Part shown: positions 30,487-41,350 of the stretch, one piece after another
How the letters are laid out: the number at the start of each line of letters is the position of its first letter
Numbering within the stretch: the stretch's first letter is position 1
DNA from: Gari tellinella
Taxonomy: Eukaryota > Mollusca > Bivalvia > Cardiida > Psammobiidae
Reading direction: 5' to 3'
Assembly (NCBI GenBank): GCA_922989275.2
Contig: OV277867.1
Location: 5,022,001-5,086,000, forward strand
Length of the DNA: 64,000 nt
Made by a program: the position numbers and the translations under genes
Notes under the pieces: generated by a model
Seen by the model: the letters and a program-made list of their open reading frames with translations, nothing else
The model's database searches: none
What the model was told of the DNA's origin: nothing

Positions 30487-31609
30487 AGGGAATTCTCAGA
30501 AAACCATAGAACAAAAAAACACCAAAACAACCTATTTTCCAAGTTTTATTTATTTAATTAGATACATGTCTTGGCTGATCAAAATAGTTTCCTTAAGTTT
30601 ATAACCTTGCTGTAGCACTGTGTCAAGTAACCTACGGGTCAAAGTCAATTTTCAAAAAATAAGTGTCTATAAAGTAGTCCCTCGTTTTATGCAAAACACA
30701 TGATAAAAGTTCGAGTACTCATAACTTAACACTCAGTTCCTTTGATTGTCACATGAAATTAACGTAATTTTCATGATATCTTCAAATGTTCCGTATGGAA
30801 GATTAAAATATTCAAACAAGAGCGCGCGCATGCGAGTGCCAACGCTCGCCTGACTTGGAAGATCAGTACAATTAACAGTAAAATACGGGAAGACAACAAC
30901 TACACAGGCACTGGAGTGATTGCAATAGCATACTCCTAATAATTCTGGCGATTTGGTGCTGAGAGTTTAGTCTGCATTCCTCCTGTATGGCGGCATCAAG
31001 AGTCAGGAGGGTGGTTGGTGGCGTACTTTGTTTGGGACCCCGTCCCAGAATATTAAACATATTGTCCATAGGAGGCAATAAACTTGGCAGGAAAAGAGTT
31101 AAAGCTTGATTCACAAACTCGTCACTACAGGGAGTCATTTCGACTCATATGTTGCTCAGGTGTGTATTTACTGTGACTGTATTTTTCACTGATCTTCCAA
31201 AGCAGGCGAGCGTTGGCACTTGCATGCGGTGCTCTTATTTGAACATTCTTATCTTACATATGTGTAACATTTGAAGCTATCGTGAAAAATTACGCTACTT
31301 TCTTGTGACATTCAAAGGTACTGATTTTCAAGTTATGAATACTCGCAGCTTAATCATGTGTTTTGCATAAAAAGAGGGACTACTCTGTAGACACTAATTT
31401 TGTGAGAAACAAAAATGTCTTTGACCCATAGGTTATTTGACACAGTGCTACAGCGAGGATATAAGTGATATCAAACTAAAGGAAACCTTTTGGAAACATT
31501 TTGACAATCCGAGACATACATATAGATTTACATTGTAATCAAATGAATAGAAATTGGATAATGATTTGTTTTGATGTTTTTTGTTCCATTGTTTTCTGAG
31601 AATTCCTTA
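30487..31609. mobile_element. 1.12-kb inverted-repeat element T with arms of about 400 bp
   Basis: The left arm (30487 to about 30880) and right arm (about 31170 to 31609) are inverted copies with moderate divergence. Shared blocks include GGGAATTCTCAGAAAAC, GGTCAAAG, ATGCAAAACACATGAT and GTGCCAACGCTCGCCTG. The loop is only about 290 bp and contains the frame described next. No target duplication was identified. Confidence 0.75.
30872..31138 (-). CDS. Open frame in the loop of element T, unknown
   Basis: 88 codons from an ATG at 31138. The sequence is S-D-E-F-V-N-Q-A-L-T-L-F-L-P-S-L-L-P-P-M-D, then a basic Pro/Thr segment and Q-H-Q-I-A-R-I-I-R-S-M-L-L-Q-S-L-Q, ending in a Cys-rich tail. The two aliphatic stretches could be amphipathic helices. 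Codon choice is not AT-driven, unlike the surroundings. It lies wholly between the inverted arms. It may be a captured host exon or a chance frame; I recognise no family. Confidence 0.3.
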   Translation of the reverse strand: MTPCSDEFVNQALTLFLPSLLPPMDNMFNILGRGPKQSTPPTTLLTLDAAIQEECRLNSQHQIARIIRSMLLQSLQCLCSCCLPVFYC

Positions 31610-31790
31610 ACGTTTTTGTTGAGTATGTAGAGACATGGATATAGAATTTAACTAAAAATTGAAGGCCAATCGGAGTTTAAAGCGTTTTGAATTAAAAGAT
31701 AAGCTGTTTTTGAAATGCCATACGAAATTTAACCAGAAATTTAACTAGAATAATAATAATAATGATAATAAGACGAAGCTGCAAACATAT

Positions 31791-32320
31791 ATACAGTAAA
31801 ACACCTCTACCAGGCCCCGAGGTTATAAAACTTAAAACGAACTCTGTGCTCAAAACTCAGAAATTTTCTCAGCTCAGAATATTTGGGCAAACATTTTATT
31901 TTTTAACTAGTATTTCTAAACATAATTATTCTGTAATAATGTATCCAAATTAGGTTACAAAACTCAAATTAAACGTGTTTTGTAAAAATTAGAGCCTGTT
32001 ATCGAAACTGAGTTTTGAGCACAGAGTTCGTTTTAAGTTTTATAACCTCGGGGCCAGGGGTCCGTTTTACTAAACAACTTACGCACAATTTTTGCGTAAG
32101 TCAAAATTTTAAATTTTAATTTATATTTTTTATTATCACTTGCTACAAACAGCAAATAGCCAGATCAGAGGACGCGCTTTTAGCGCGTCCTCTGATCTGG
32201 CTATTTGCTGTTTGCAAACGTTTATGATCGAAAAATAAGAGTTAAACGATTTTGACTTACGCAAAAATTTTGCGTAAGTTGTTTAGTAAAACGGCCCCCA
32301 GGACCACTGCATAGTTCTAA
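31791..32320. mobile_element. Family O remnant containing two inserted inverted-repeat elements
   Basis: TACAGTAAAACACCTCTACCAG on the left and GGACCACTGC on the right are halves of a family O end. Between them are element G' (31813-32056; ends GGCCCCGAGGTTATAAAAC and mirror) and element K (32057-32300; ends GGGGTCCGTTTTACTAAAC and mirror). CAG triplets sit at each junction. Confidence 0.7.
32057..32300. mobile_element. MITE family K with a type I core
   Basis: Sub-terminal GCGTAAGTCAAAATTTT on both sides. The centre is a perfect palindrome ACAAACAGCAAATAGCC, AGATCAGAGGACGCGC and mirror: the type I framework with unique variable blocks. Confidence 0.8.
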
Positions 32321-34049
32321 GACTGATTGATTTAGGCCGTACCATTACAAAATCAGCCGTATTGCATTGCAACATTGTACAGACCAATCACCGTTGCCAA
32401 CTCGGGCTCTTTATCTGAGTTTGGTCTACACTGCCAAATACACTACATAATCTACAGCTACGTATATGCTTTAGATGCATGTGGGTGTTAAACAGTCAAT
32501 GACAGTCGCCGTACATGTATCTTTGACGCGGCGGCTGGACTTGATCTACACTGTCTGTAGTGCAATAAATCAGGTTTCTCATGACACAGTTGAGTTTGAA
32601 AAATAAAATTGGCTGCTTAAAGCAAATTGAAAGTTATAAATAATCCTTCAGGAGCTTTCTGTTTTATTTTCTCTTTGCTACCAGTGTTAATCACTTTATA
32701 TTTAACACACTTTATAGGTCGTAAAAGAGGGGTGTGCTGTAGTTATTCAAGTGTGCATCGGACCATGTTTTATAAACAATTTAATTAAAAAAGTCACAGA
32801 TTTAAACTAAAATATAATTTATATATGACTTAGCAAAGAGTCTAGATCCTGACGGGACTCGGGTACATCGCGATAACGCGGCGTCTGTCAGGACCAAATT
32901 ATAGGGCTGCCATTTCTCCGTATCTTTTCGAAAATCTTGGGATTTTACTTAATATCGCCGTACCTACGATTTTTTTCTCTCGAAATCTTCAGAATTTATT
33001 GAGATAAAGTTTACTCTGCTATTTGGTGTATGTTTTATAATGATGAATCATGGTTGTTATGATGTTATGTTTCGTTTTGAAAAGATGGTTTTGAACAAAA
33101 AAGCATACTAAAAGCGAGATTCCTAAAGTCGCGCTTGCCAGAAATGGAAATTTTGGAAATTTTAGGATTTTGAATGAGCTGTTTGCTGAATCAATTGTTT
33201 GACTCTCTATGTAAATATGTCTTCAGTCAAAGTGACTTGGATATAAATTTTAAAATATACCTTTTATGAAAAAAGATCCATGTCCAAGGATGCAGGCCAT
33301 ATTTACAGGATTGTCGTTCTTGCTCACTTTAGTATATCAGACGTAAACCATTATCTCCCTTTGTACACGAGATCAATTATCGATTTGTTAGGCATACTAT
33401 CGGGAATCGGTTGATCATCTTAGCCTTGATAAGAAATCACAAATGCTTCGTTATCATTCGGCTGCCTCCGGAACACTGGTTCCTGACTCCTTTTTATTCT
33501 CAGCGGGACCTCTGAAAAGCCATTTGTGTTTATCTGCTGATTAAATTGTTACTAAACATTCGCGTTCTACATCAATTATACCCTGACCAGCATTATCGAT
33601 CGAATATTTCACTAGTATATTACTCGTACATCCACACTTAACAAACGATAGTATGAATTATGATCAGACTAAGTATTTTGTCTATACGTCAATTTGCAAA
33701 CTGTTAACCAATCGGATCAAAACTAATTGATAGCTAAAATGGTAAAAAACAAAATTAAAATTCAATTAAAACATACATTTTTCGATTTTCTTTTTAAGGA
33801 GTGATTTACACATATAAGATTAATATGATGGAAATGCGTAAATATGTTTCGAATAAGATATATTTGTATGAAAAACACAGAAAAATGATATTTTCTGTTC
33901 TATTGCAAACAGTTTGGATCAAGATCAGACCCCCAACAATTATGTGTCGGAGATTACGTAGATTTTAAGTTACATTAGATCTAAAATCGGTAAATATATG
34001 GCGGCTTTTAATCTTAGATCAGCGACTGAACTTTCCCGCCGTCTACCGA
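32302..34049. other. Spacer with decayed MITEs
   Basis: 32560-32745 is a worn family O copy (GCTTAAAGCAAATTGAAAG, CAGGAGCTTTCTG). 32830-32895 is a ruined type I core. 32904-33185 resembles family E (AGGGCTGCCATTTCTCC and GGAAATTTTGGAAATTTTAGG). From 33190 onward I see nothing but AT-rich sequence and a single core arm at 33905. Confidence 0.45.
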
Positions 34050-34550
34050 ATGTTTAATACCATCGGAAGGTCATGTGATGCCTTCGTGACTGCATCATAC
34101 TCTCAACACGACGTCGTGTAGCTATCGTGTGACCTTCGTGTGGCCTTCGGGTAAACTTCCTGTTAAAATCCGCATATTCGTGTTGACTTCGTGTGTGGTT
34201 CGGTTGCCATCGTGTGGCCTTCTGTAGGCACCGTACTTGCCTTCGTGTTGGTTTGCCTGTTGAGCCAGGTTCGGGGCCACCTTCGCGCGAAATTCAAATT
34301 CCATGTTCGTGTGGCCTTCTGGTGTCAAAATCGGGACAGTGTGACACGGGCATCACGAAGTTGCTCCCGATGCCCGTAAAATTCAGCCGGAGCCTACACG
34401 GTGGCTGAAGAAGCCCTCACGAATGACCCGATGATTACACGATCAGGCCCGAATGTGAACATTTCGTCTATCGTGTGTCCATCAGTTGTCAACTTCGGGA
34501 CAGTGTGACGCGGGCATAAGGGAAGTCAGCCGGGAATTGATCGATCTCAA
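34050..34550. repeat. CG-rich degenerate repeat with CTTCGTGTGGCCTTC phrase
   Basis: Phrases such as CGTGTGGCCTTC, CTTCGTGTTG and CATCGTGTGG recur about every 20-40 bp. TCGGGACAGTGTGACACGGGC at 34331 reappears at 34495. Base composition is clearly richer in CG than the flanks. Open frames here (34122-34408) follow from composition and carry no domain. Confidence 0.5.
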
Positions 34551-34553
34551 TTT

Positions 34554-34622
34554 CATCGGCTTTTTGCAAGGGGGACAACCCACTTGATTAAGCCAGTCAA
34601 AATGGACTGAAAGTTGGGTATG
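34554..34622 (+). repeat. 68-bp conserved block, copy 1
   Basis: From ATCGGCTTTTTGCAAGGGGG through CAACCCACTTGATTAAGCC to GACTGAAAGTTGGGTATG. It is identical to 40359-40426 except for one base, while the sequences on either side differ. This pattern fits the conserved central domain of a SINE family. Confidence 0.7.
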
Positions 34623-34861
34623 GAAGAAAAAGTCTAAAGGGCAAATGTCTTTTTGCATCTGCCAATTTCACTTATAGATGTTTCACCTGCGTCTGCATTA
34701 TTGGCTATGATACATGCATACAGTTGTCCCAAATACACTTGCATATTAAGTGTTTCCGCTATTACAGAACTACTTACTGGCAATGTATCCCTTTAATATG
34801 CAAATACAACAAAGTGTTCATAAAATGTCTAGGTATGTATAGGTTCAACTTTAAGCATATA

Positions 34862-35110
34862 TACCCCTTTACTCAATTGCCTATTTCTAGTATTGAAAAT
34901 AAGGGACCACTTAAAGCAGGTTGAAAGTAATGCAGAAGACGCCTTAAGGCGATTTCTGCTTTACTTTCAGCCTGGTTTAAGCTACCATCTGATAATATGT
35001 AGACATTATATCTTATGGCGCATGTTTAAACCTGTTTAAATAGGAACTATTTTGTTCAGCGGAGGAATAAATTAAATACGCTAAAAGTCGCTTCTATGTG
35101 GGAAAGGGAT
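34862..35110. mobile_element. MITE family D, copy 5
   Basis: TACCCCTTTACTCAATTGCC at the left, type II core with an asymmetric tip (AGAAGACGCCTTAAGGCG), and ACGCTAAAAGTCGCTTC, GGGAAAGGG at the right. Confidence 0.7.
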
Positions 35111-35860
35111 ACTATGTGTTTCTATCTCATGTAATTAAGACATTTGAATGATCTTTTAGCCTTAATTTTGTTTTAAGCAACAACAAAGTACTTAACGACC
35201 ACTCATTGTTGACTGCAAGGTATGAATTGTTTCCGATTGAAATAATAGCTTTAACGCGTTTATTTGGAAAGAATAACGCCTTTTCCTCATTCTTGTATTT
35301 AATCCATCCTACAAAACGGAAATATGCAAACAGTGTAGACTCTGATCAGACACCGCATTATAGGAATTTCAATATCAAGCTAAACGAAAATGAAAATTTA
35401 AACCAGGCACCCCTGTTTGCTACTCAGATTGAAACCATAGATTACCTTTCTAAAAGTAAATTTCCCCAGTTTAGTGCATTGCGTTTAAACGGAAAAGAAT
35501 AATGTATCCTCTGCTGTATATTACCACGGAGTAATTAGAGCGAGTTCTAATTACTCCGTGACATTACGCACAAAAATAAGAGCTATCCGTATCTCTAACT
35601 GGATGTAGAGAAAACTCATCCCTTTTAAAGTTTTAGAATGTTCCAATCTAAACATAACTTGGACAGGTCAGAAGAAAACACTAATATAGACAAAGCACAG
35701 GTTTCAACAGCACACACATATCTACACCACTGTTATCTATAAATATAAAAAGTATAAACCGTAAAACGACATTTTTCTGATTAAAATTAAATCTCCCCTC
35801 CCCCAACATTTTGTCTTCTTCGAACATCTTTTAGACGGAATGCGAGTTACCTTTTCGTGA
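35111..35860. other. Spacer with a decayed family A copy
   Basis: 35240-35520 has AACGCGTTTATTTGGAAAG, GCAAACAGTGTAGACTC, GTGCATTGCGTTTAAACGG in the family A order. 35520-35565 contains a small inverted pair CACGGAGTAATTAGAG / CTAATTACTCCGTG. The rest is unrecognised. Confidence 0.45.
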
Positions 35861-35897
35861 AAGGTGGTGGTGGTGGTGGTGGGGGGGGGGGGGGGGA
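35861..35897. repeat. (GGT)n and poly-G microsatellite
   Basis: Six GGT/GTG triplets followed by about 17 G residues. It may form G-quadruplexes. Confidence 0.9.
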
Positions 35898-36083
35898 TAA
35901 TAACACGCAACGGGCATCTGAATGTTATAGGCGAATTCGTGACAGGTTACACTCAATTTCTGCGCTAACGGAAAGCATCTCGCCATTTAATGTTTATTTG
36001 AAGTATAGGTGTTCGGGATTCAAAGGTTCCACTGTAATCAGTGGAATCTCTGAATCAGTCGAACACAACTCTATTGCTATAAA

Positions 36084-36255
36084 TAGTAAAACCTCTCTAT
36101 TACGACCACTAAAAGGAGGTTAATTGAGTGTTTAAAAGACAGGTGACAGCTTAAGAAAGTTGACAGTGAAACAGAAAGCTCACCTTGCTTTAAGCAATCA
36201 AACTATTAATTCAAACTACATGTAATAAACAGGTCGTATTAGAGACGTTTTATTA
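36084..36255. mobile_element. MITE family O, copy 5, with one core arm deleted
   Basis: TAGTAAAACCTCTCTATTAC to GTCGTATTAGAGACGTTT. The core keeps GACAGTGAAACAGAAAGCT and then jumps to CACCTTGCTTTAAGC. Confidence 0.7.
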
Positions 36256-36388
36256 ACACTCAGAACAAACATACATGTATTTCAAAACTAAAGCTTTAAA
36301 AGAAGTATGTATGTTTGATTTAAGCAAGCTTTGAGAATCGAAAGCAGAAATAAAGCAGACCATTTTGGGAATGAGTTGAAACTGATAG

Positions 36389-36553
36389 TCCGACGACAAT
36401 ATGTCGGACTTCTATCCATTGATGCACCATCCCTTTAAAGGAATGGTGCAAAGGAAAAAACTGAGTGACTTACAAACCAAGCACTCAAAGAAGCCGAGTG
36501 ACTTACAGACATAGTCAGGCACTCGATTGCTGCTCTTTTACAAGAGCAGCAAA
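36389..36553. repeat. Array of five consecutive short hairpins
   Basis: Stems in order: TCCGAC/GTCGGA (36389-36408); TGCACCATCCCTT/AAGGAATGGTGCA around 36422-36450; GAGTG/CACTC (36463-36486); GAGTG/CACTC (36496-36524); TTGCTGCTCTT/AAGAGCAGCAA (36527-36553). They are unlike the MITE cores and lie in otherwise unremarkable sequence. Confidence 0.6.
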
Positions 36554-36987
36554 CGCACAGTCGATTTCACCCCGTCGGTGCAAGACCGGTGCATACAAAT
36601 ACAAATGACACCAAAGGCGTCAGTGATTACCCTTACGGGAATCTATTCAAAGAATGAAAGTATTACACTTTTCAATGAAATTGGCAGAAGGGAAAAAATT
36701 ATGACATCTTAAATAAAACATTTCTGACATTCAGCAAGTTAATATAAATTCTGAAAGTAATACAAAAAGCTTTTGAATTCACATGGTTACGTGGAAATAT
36801 ATCATAATAATTAATTCTTCATTCAATCTTATACTAGCTTTGCTATCTGAATTAATTTTAATGAAAATTATAAAACGTACATCAGTCGTTTTGTACTCCG
36901 TATCGCCACTGGCCCTAGATTAGCACATGAATAAAAGGTGTTAGGATCCCAGCACCCAGCTCATACATGTACCACCATTCTACATAA
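36554..36987. other. Spacer, no feature recognised
   Basis: A 61-codon plus-strand frame (36527-36712) overlaps the last hairpin and shows no domain. The rest is AT-rich. Confidence 0.4.
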
Positions 36988-37060
36988 GTGCTGATGGCTC
37001 AGTCGGTAGTGTGGTTGACTAAAAATCAAAAGGTCATAGGTTCGAGTCTCATTCGAATCA
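36988..37060 (+). tRNA. tRNA-like sequence (pseudogene or SINE head)
   Basis: TGGCTCAGTCGGTAGTG matches a D arm with A box, and GGTTCGAGTCTC matches a B box. An anticodon-like loop CTAAAAA is closed by TTGA/TCAA. The acceptor stem does not pair. A T run of about 30 follows from 37065, so transcription by Pol III would terminate here. Not a standard functional tRNA. Confidence 0.5.
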
Positions 37061-37199
37061 AAACTTTTTTTTCCTTTTTTTTTTTTTTTTTTTTTTAAAA
37101 AGTCCAATTGTATTGACCTGTGGGTAAATAGCGCAGATAAAGGACATATTTAGTCTTTGTTGGTTAGAATCATTGTTCGCTATATAGCTTGTCGAATTA

Positions 37200-37490
37200 C
37201 GTTTTGGTTCATGACTGACACATACCATTGTCTGGATGCAATGTCATCTGCTTTAAATTGTCGTCTGCTTAAAATTGTCATCTGCTGTTTTTCTCAGAGT
37301 TACGTAATGGACATTTTGACATAAAAAACTTAATGATGAGTGACAAACAGCTTGATTCAAGATCAGACGCCGCGTTACGCGGCGTCTGATCTGGAATCAA
37401 TCTGTTTGCAAAGTTCCCTCCGATAACGACTCCCTCCAAACAACGCCCACAATTTTTCTCTCCTGTTGGGTGTATCACCTGGTTCCTCTT
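37200..37490. mobile_element. MITE family C, copy 5 (ends lost)
   Basis: ATGTCATCTGCTTTAAATTG, TGCTGTTTTTCTCAGAGTTACG, perfect core (AGCTTGATTCAAGATCAGACGCCG variant), then TTCCCTCCGATAACGACTCC. The CAGCG-type ends are not preserved. Confidence 0.7.
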
Positions 37491-37994
37491 GTCCGTAGAA
37501 GTGTGCACCTTCATGTCCTTCATGCACTGTAGATCGTAAGACCAAATCATGCATTGGTTATGTTCCGTATTGCAATCACGCTATTGCAGTCCTCAGTCAT
37601 TGTGCACAAACTGGCACACTCTGCAACACTCCGTGCTGGTACCTCAAACCTTATGACACTACAATAACAGAGCTGGTTAACAAACGACTCGTCTAAGATG
37701 TTACCATTGTTCAATAATCCTAATAATCTTTCAAATGTGTATAAGTCTAGATACCAAAGAACAGGAGCTTCGTATGGCTGTTTTAGAGATGGAGCACTGT
37801 ATTTTAAACAGGATTGTTGTTGCTAACTACATCACTTAAGTTAACGTACGTGTCTTCACTATAGCTTGTATTAAATACATGTTCCGTGGAACCTTTTTGT
37901 TCTTTTATTCTGTTTGTAAAAGACTGGTGTCTTCTTCTGGCGTTTTGGAAGCAGCTTCCCTAAGGTGTGTGTTGTTTAGCTGACGTGGTTAGTT
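37491..37994. other. Spacer, no feature recognised
   Basis: No coding signal. GAGCACTGTA at 37791 could be a displaced family C end. Confidence 0.4.
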
Positions 37995-38655
37995 CAGAAA
38001 TTAACTGATTTTTTCGGCGTTTAAGCGAAATAAACGACAGAAATGATCGGCAAATTCCATGAATCGCCAATACGATGGAATTTGCCGATCATTTTCTGTC
38101 GTTGTTAGCAATTCATTGAGTTTGCTGGTAATTTTCTGTCGTTTATTTAGCTTAAATCACCAAAAACAAAACCTCAGTTCATTTGTTATAATATATTTGC
38201 TGTAATTTAAATGAACATTTTATTGGTATTCATGTAAGTTTAATCCATATTAGAGGTTGTTAACACGAATAATGTGTACCCTGAAAGGAATAACCATAAC
38301 GGCCGTGGCCGGCGTTACTGAAGCAACGCAACAAAATGAATAGTCGAGAGCAGACTATAAGCCCCGCGTCCTCTGCGGAAAGATGTTTACAAGTCCCGCC
38401 CCAAGAGAAATTGCGTTTATATAAAATTAACGTCATTTTGTTCAATGGAATTGAATGGGGCGAATGTAAATATTTCCAGATACCTAATGGATCGTGGGTG
38501 TCATTGTCCTGTTTCTGATTTGTAGCTCAGTCTGTGGTTCTGACAGTTTGTAATCGTCAGCAAACACATATTGACCAATGTCTGTCTTGAGTTTATTGTC
38601 TGTCTTGAGTACGCGGGGCTTATGAATCTGCTCTCGGCGATTCATTTTGTTGGAT
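37995..38655. mobile_element. Repeat family N, copy 1
   Basis: Contains AAATAAACGACAGAAATGATC with a distant mirror GATCATTTTCTGTCG, then a segment with CTGAAAGGAATAACCATAACG. Two inverted blocks, CAACAAAATGAATAGTCGAG at 38331 and GGCGATTCATTTTGTTGG at 38635, bracket part of it. Most of it recurs in reverse at 61495-61965. Confidence 0.65.
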
Positions 38656-38813
38656 CCAGATCAGATGCCGCGAAACATGGTGTCTGTTCTGGATCCAAGC
38701 TGTTTTCCCTCGAATAGTTATTTTTCTCAAGATTAAAAATATCAAAATTAATTATGATATTTTTCGCTGACGATATATTTGAAGCAGACGACAATTGAAC
38801 ACGATAAGGGCTT

Positions 38814-39033
38814 AATTGTGACACGTTTCCTGTAAACTTATTCAACCATAATCTAATGTAAATGGACACTTCCGATTTCCAATTAAGTCTAGTCCATTCT
38901 TGACTTTTTACGGTTGATGTAAACAATATATTGCCAAAAGACAAACAGTGCAGACCCTGGTCAGACGAATTCTGCTAGCATAGGACAATTGTACACTTCA
39001 CAAGTATACTGTTTGTTAATGGCAATGGGTTAA
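38814..39033. mobile_element. MITE family F, copy 5 (reverse, core half lost)
   Basis: TTAATTGTGACACGTTTCCTG, TTTCCAATTAAGTCTAGTCC, GACAAACAGTGCAGACCCTGG, then the second arm is missing; GCATAGGACAATTGTACAC and GCAATGGGTTAA. Confidence 0.6.
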
Positions 39034-40358
39034 TATATTGTTATTGTTTTGAGATTGCTGTACTGCAAGGTCAGATGTAATGATCTGGATAAACATTGTT
39101 TGCTAATGTAATTCAAGTGGCATTCAGCCATAGAATTATACAACACAGTTGCATAATTCCGACTATACAATACAGTTGTATAAATCCGTGACGCAGCAAA
39201 GCAATGGTTAATTAACTGGAAAGAAGAGTCGATGTGGAGTTGATTCTGTATCCAAACTGTTGGCAAATATATCGGACTCTTTCCCTCTCTCTCTCTCTCG
39301 CGCGCACACGCTCTCTCTATATCCCTCTCACAATGTTTGTATGAATCTCTTTCTTTCTTCCCTCCCTCTATCGATGGTCTGATCTGAATTCAAACTTGAG
39401 GCCTGATTATGATATAATGTGCTAGGCGATATACATATATGTATATCTATGGAACGAATTTCGGTAAACATCTATATATTCAAGTGTAAAACTTTTTTTT
39501 ATTTATTTAGACTTAATCCTAAGAGAAATTACAAAGTTTCAAATAGTTTTCCCAATCCCAACTAATGACCGCCATATTCATATTTATATTTATCTAATAC
39601 TTGTATAATGTCAATGCTGTCCATGGTAAAGTGGACCTTATACAATAATGATAAATAAAAAAAATGAAAGTTTGATAAGTTAAGTTAGAATTTATTAAAT
39701 CAAAATATCCGGTACTCTGAAAGCATGTATAATAGACATAAGTATGTCTCTAGGGTCCTTTACCCCCTATATATATATGGCATTTATTTATCACACATGG
39801 ACATCAGCCCCAATCAACACACATCGGGAATCAGATTAGTGAGATCACTGCCCTTGAACGATTACGGTGAATTACGGAAATACATGTATCCGATTATGGG
39901 TTGGGGAAATGACTAAGTCCGATTTCAGCATCACGACATTTGTCAATATTCAAATTAAATTGGAAGCAAAAAGACTTTATTCAAATTTAAAGCAAAAGAG
40001 ATTTTATAACTGTTTTGAAAACATTCTTTCACCTCATAACTGCTAAAAAAAATCGCAGATATTAAAAAGGATACTTTATTTGCGTTCAAAATCAGCAAAC
40101 TACACACTTTCATTTTTTTTTTACTATATGTTTAATGTGTCCGACACCAACCATTTTAAAATCAAAATGGAAGCAAAAAGTCGTTAAAATAGAAAATTAA
40201 AATTTACATCATGTGAAAAAGAAGAAAATAAAGTTTATTGCTATAACTGCTAAAATATTGACAAATATATGCAACACCTTAAAATATGACTTTGAAAAGT
40301 ATTCCCCTATATATTCTATATAGGGCAGTCAGGCCAGAAATTTATCCATATCGTTTTT
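39034..40358. other. AT-rich spacer with a CT microsatellite
   Basis: 39281-39365 is (CT)n-rich with CTCTCTCTCTCTCGCGCGC. The rest is AT-rich. A 63-codon frame at 39725 shows no domain. Confidence 0.5.
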
Positions 40359-40426
40359 ATCGGCTTTTTGCAAGGGGGACAACCTACTTGATTAAGCCAG
40401 TCAAAATGGACTGAAAGTTGGGTATG
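40359..40426 (+). repeat. 68-bp conserved block, copy 2
   Basis: Same block as 34554-34622 with a single substitution (ACCTACTTG for ACCCACTTG). The flanks differ. Confidence 0.7.
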
Positions 40427-40805
40427 TACATTATTTTTGAATATATTAATTTAAATGCATACTTTTTAACAACCCCCCTGTCGTTCTGAACCAAAATCTC
40501 GCTAGATCTACATCTTTTCGAGATTTATTTTTGGGTTACTAACCTCTAACAAGCTACTGCTAATTGGTAATGAGATTTTTAGCTTAACGGGTTATCCTTA
40601 GGCCATTAGGCATACATAATTATTCAAGCGTATGTTCAATGTTAAATTGTTAAAGGTATGTATGCATATATTGGCTATTAACAATTTCGCAAAATTATTT
40701 AAAACCTTTTTTTAACTTATAAACACATTTTTAAAATCGGGTTAATTCACTTCTATATATACTCACGATGTACTGACACCATGTCGTTATTACTTCGCAT
40801 GACTT
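40427..40805. other. Spacer, no feature recognised
   Basis: AT-rich with no open frame of note and no palindrome. Confidence 0.4.
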
Positions 40806-41052
40806 CCATAAGTTGACATGAAAAATCCTAAGATTTCCAAATTTGCATTTTTCAAGTGCGAATTTACGAATCGTACCTTTATCCTATAGCCTGTTTCTAG
40901 TTTAGTTGCCACGTGACTACTTAAAGCAGACTGGAAGTAAAGCAGAATGCGCCTTATGGCGCATTCTGTTTTACTTTCAGCCTGCTTTAAGCTACCATGT
41001 TCTAGAAAAAAATACGAAGATTTAGGAAAAATCCGGATAAATGGCAGCCCTG
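40806..41052. mobile_element. hAT-like MITE family E, copy 2
   Basis: CCATAAGTTGACATGAAAAAT at the left (first bases of the end mutated), type II core with AATGCGCCTTATGGCGCATT tip, and ATGGCAGCCCTG at the right. ACTTCG occurs on both flanks, a possible damaged target duplication. Confidence 0.7.
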
Positions 41053-41214
41053 ACTTCGTGATATACTGTAATATTTTATGAGTTGTGTTTTTATGTGTTT
41101 GTAAATATGCTGGTGTAGCCCTTACCTGTAAATTAATATAATAGAGCTATGTATTACAGACAACAGTTTCAATGCAGACGATATTATATGGTAGTTAAAA
41201 GGTTGACAACATCA

Positions 41215-41350
41215 TTTTACAGAGAAACCTCTATATAACGACAACTAAAACGAATGCTAATTGCGTGTATAAACGATAACTTATAGAAAGGTGGTGGTAA
41301 ACAGAGAGCTCCTAAACTATATTTCTGTTTTACCGGGATACCGTGATACC
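41215..41350. mobile_element. MITE family O, copy 6 (damaged)
   Basis: TTACAGAGAAACCTCTATATAACG and GAGAGCTCCTAAAC...TTTCTGTTTTACC remain. Most of the core is lost. Confidence 0.55.

Noticed and set aside
34122..34408. Overlapping frames on both strands at 34.1-34.4 kb
   Set aside because: CG-rich degenerate repeat with few stops by composition; no domain.
28224..37060. Functional tRNA genes at 28.2 and 37.0 kb
   Set aside because: A and B boxes and T runs are present but acceptor stems do not pair, so they are listed only as tRNA-like.
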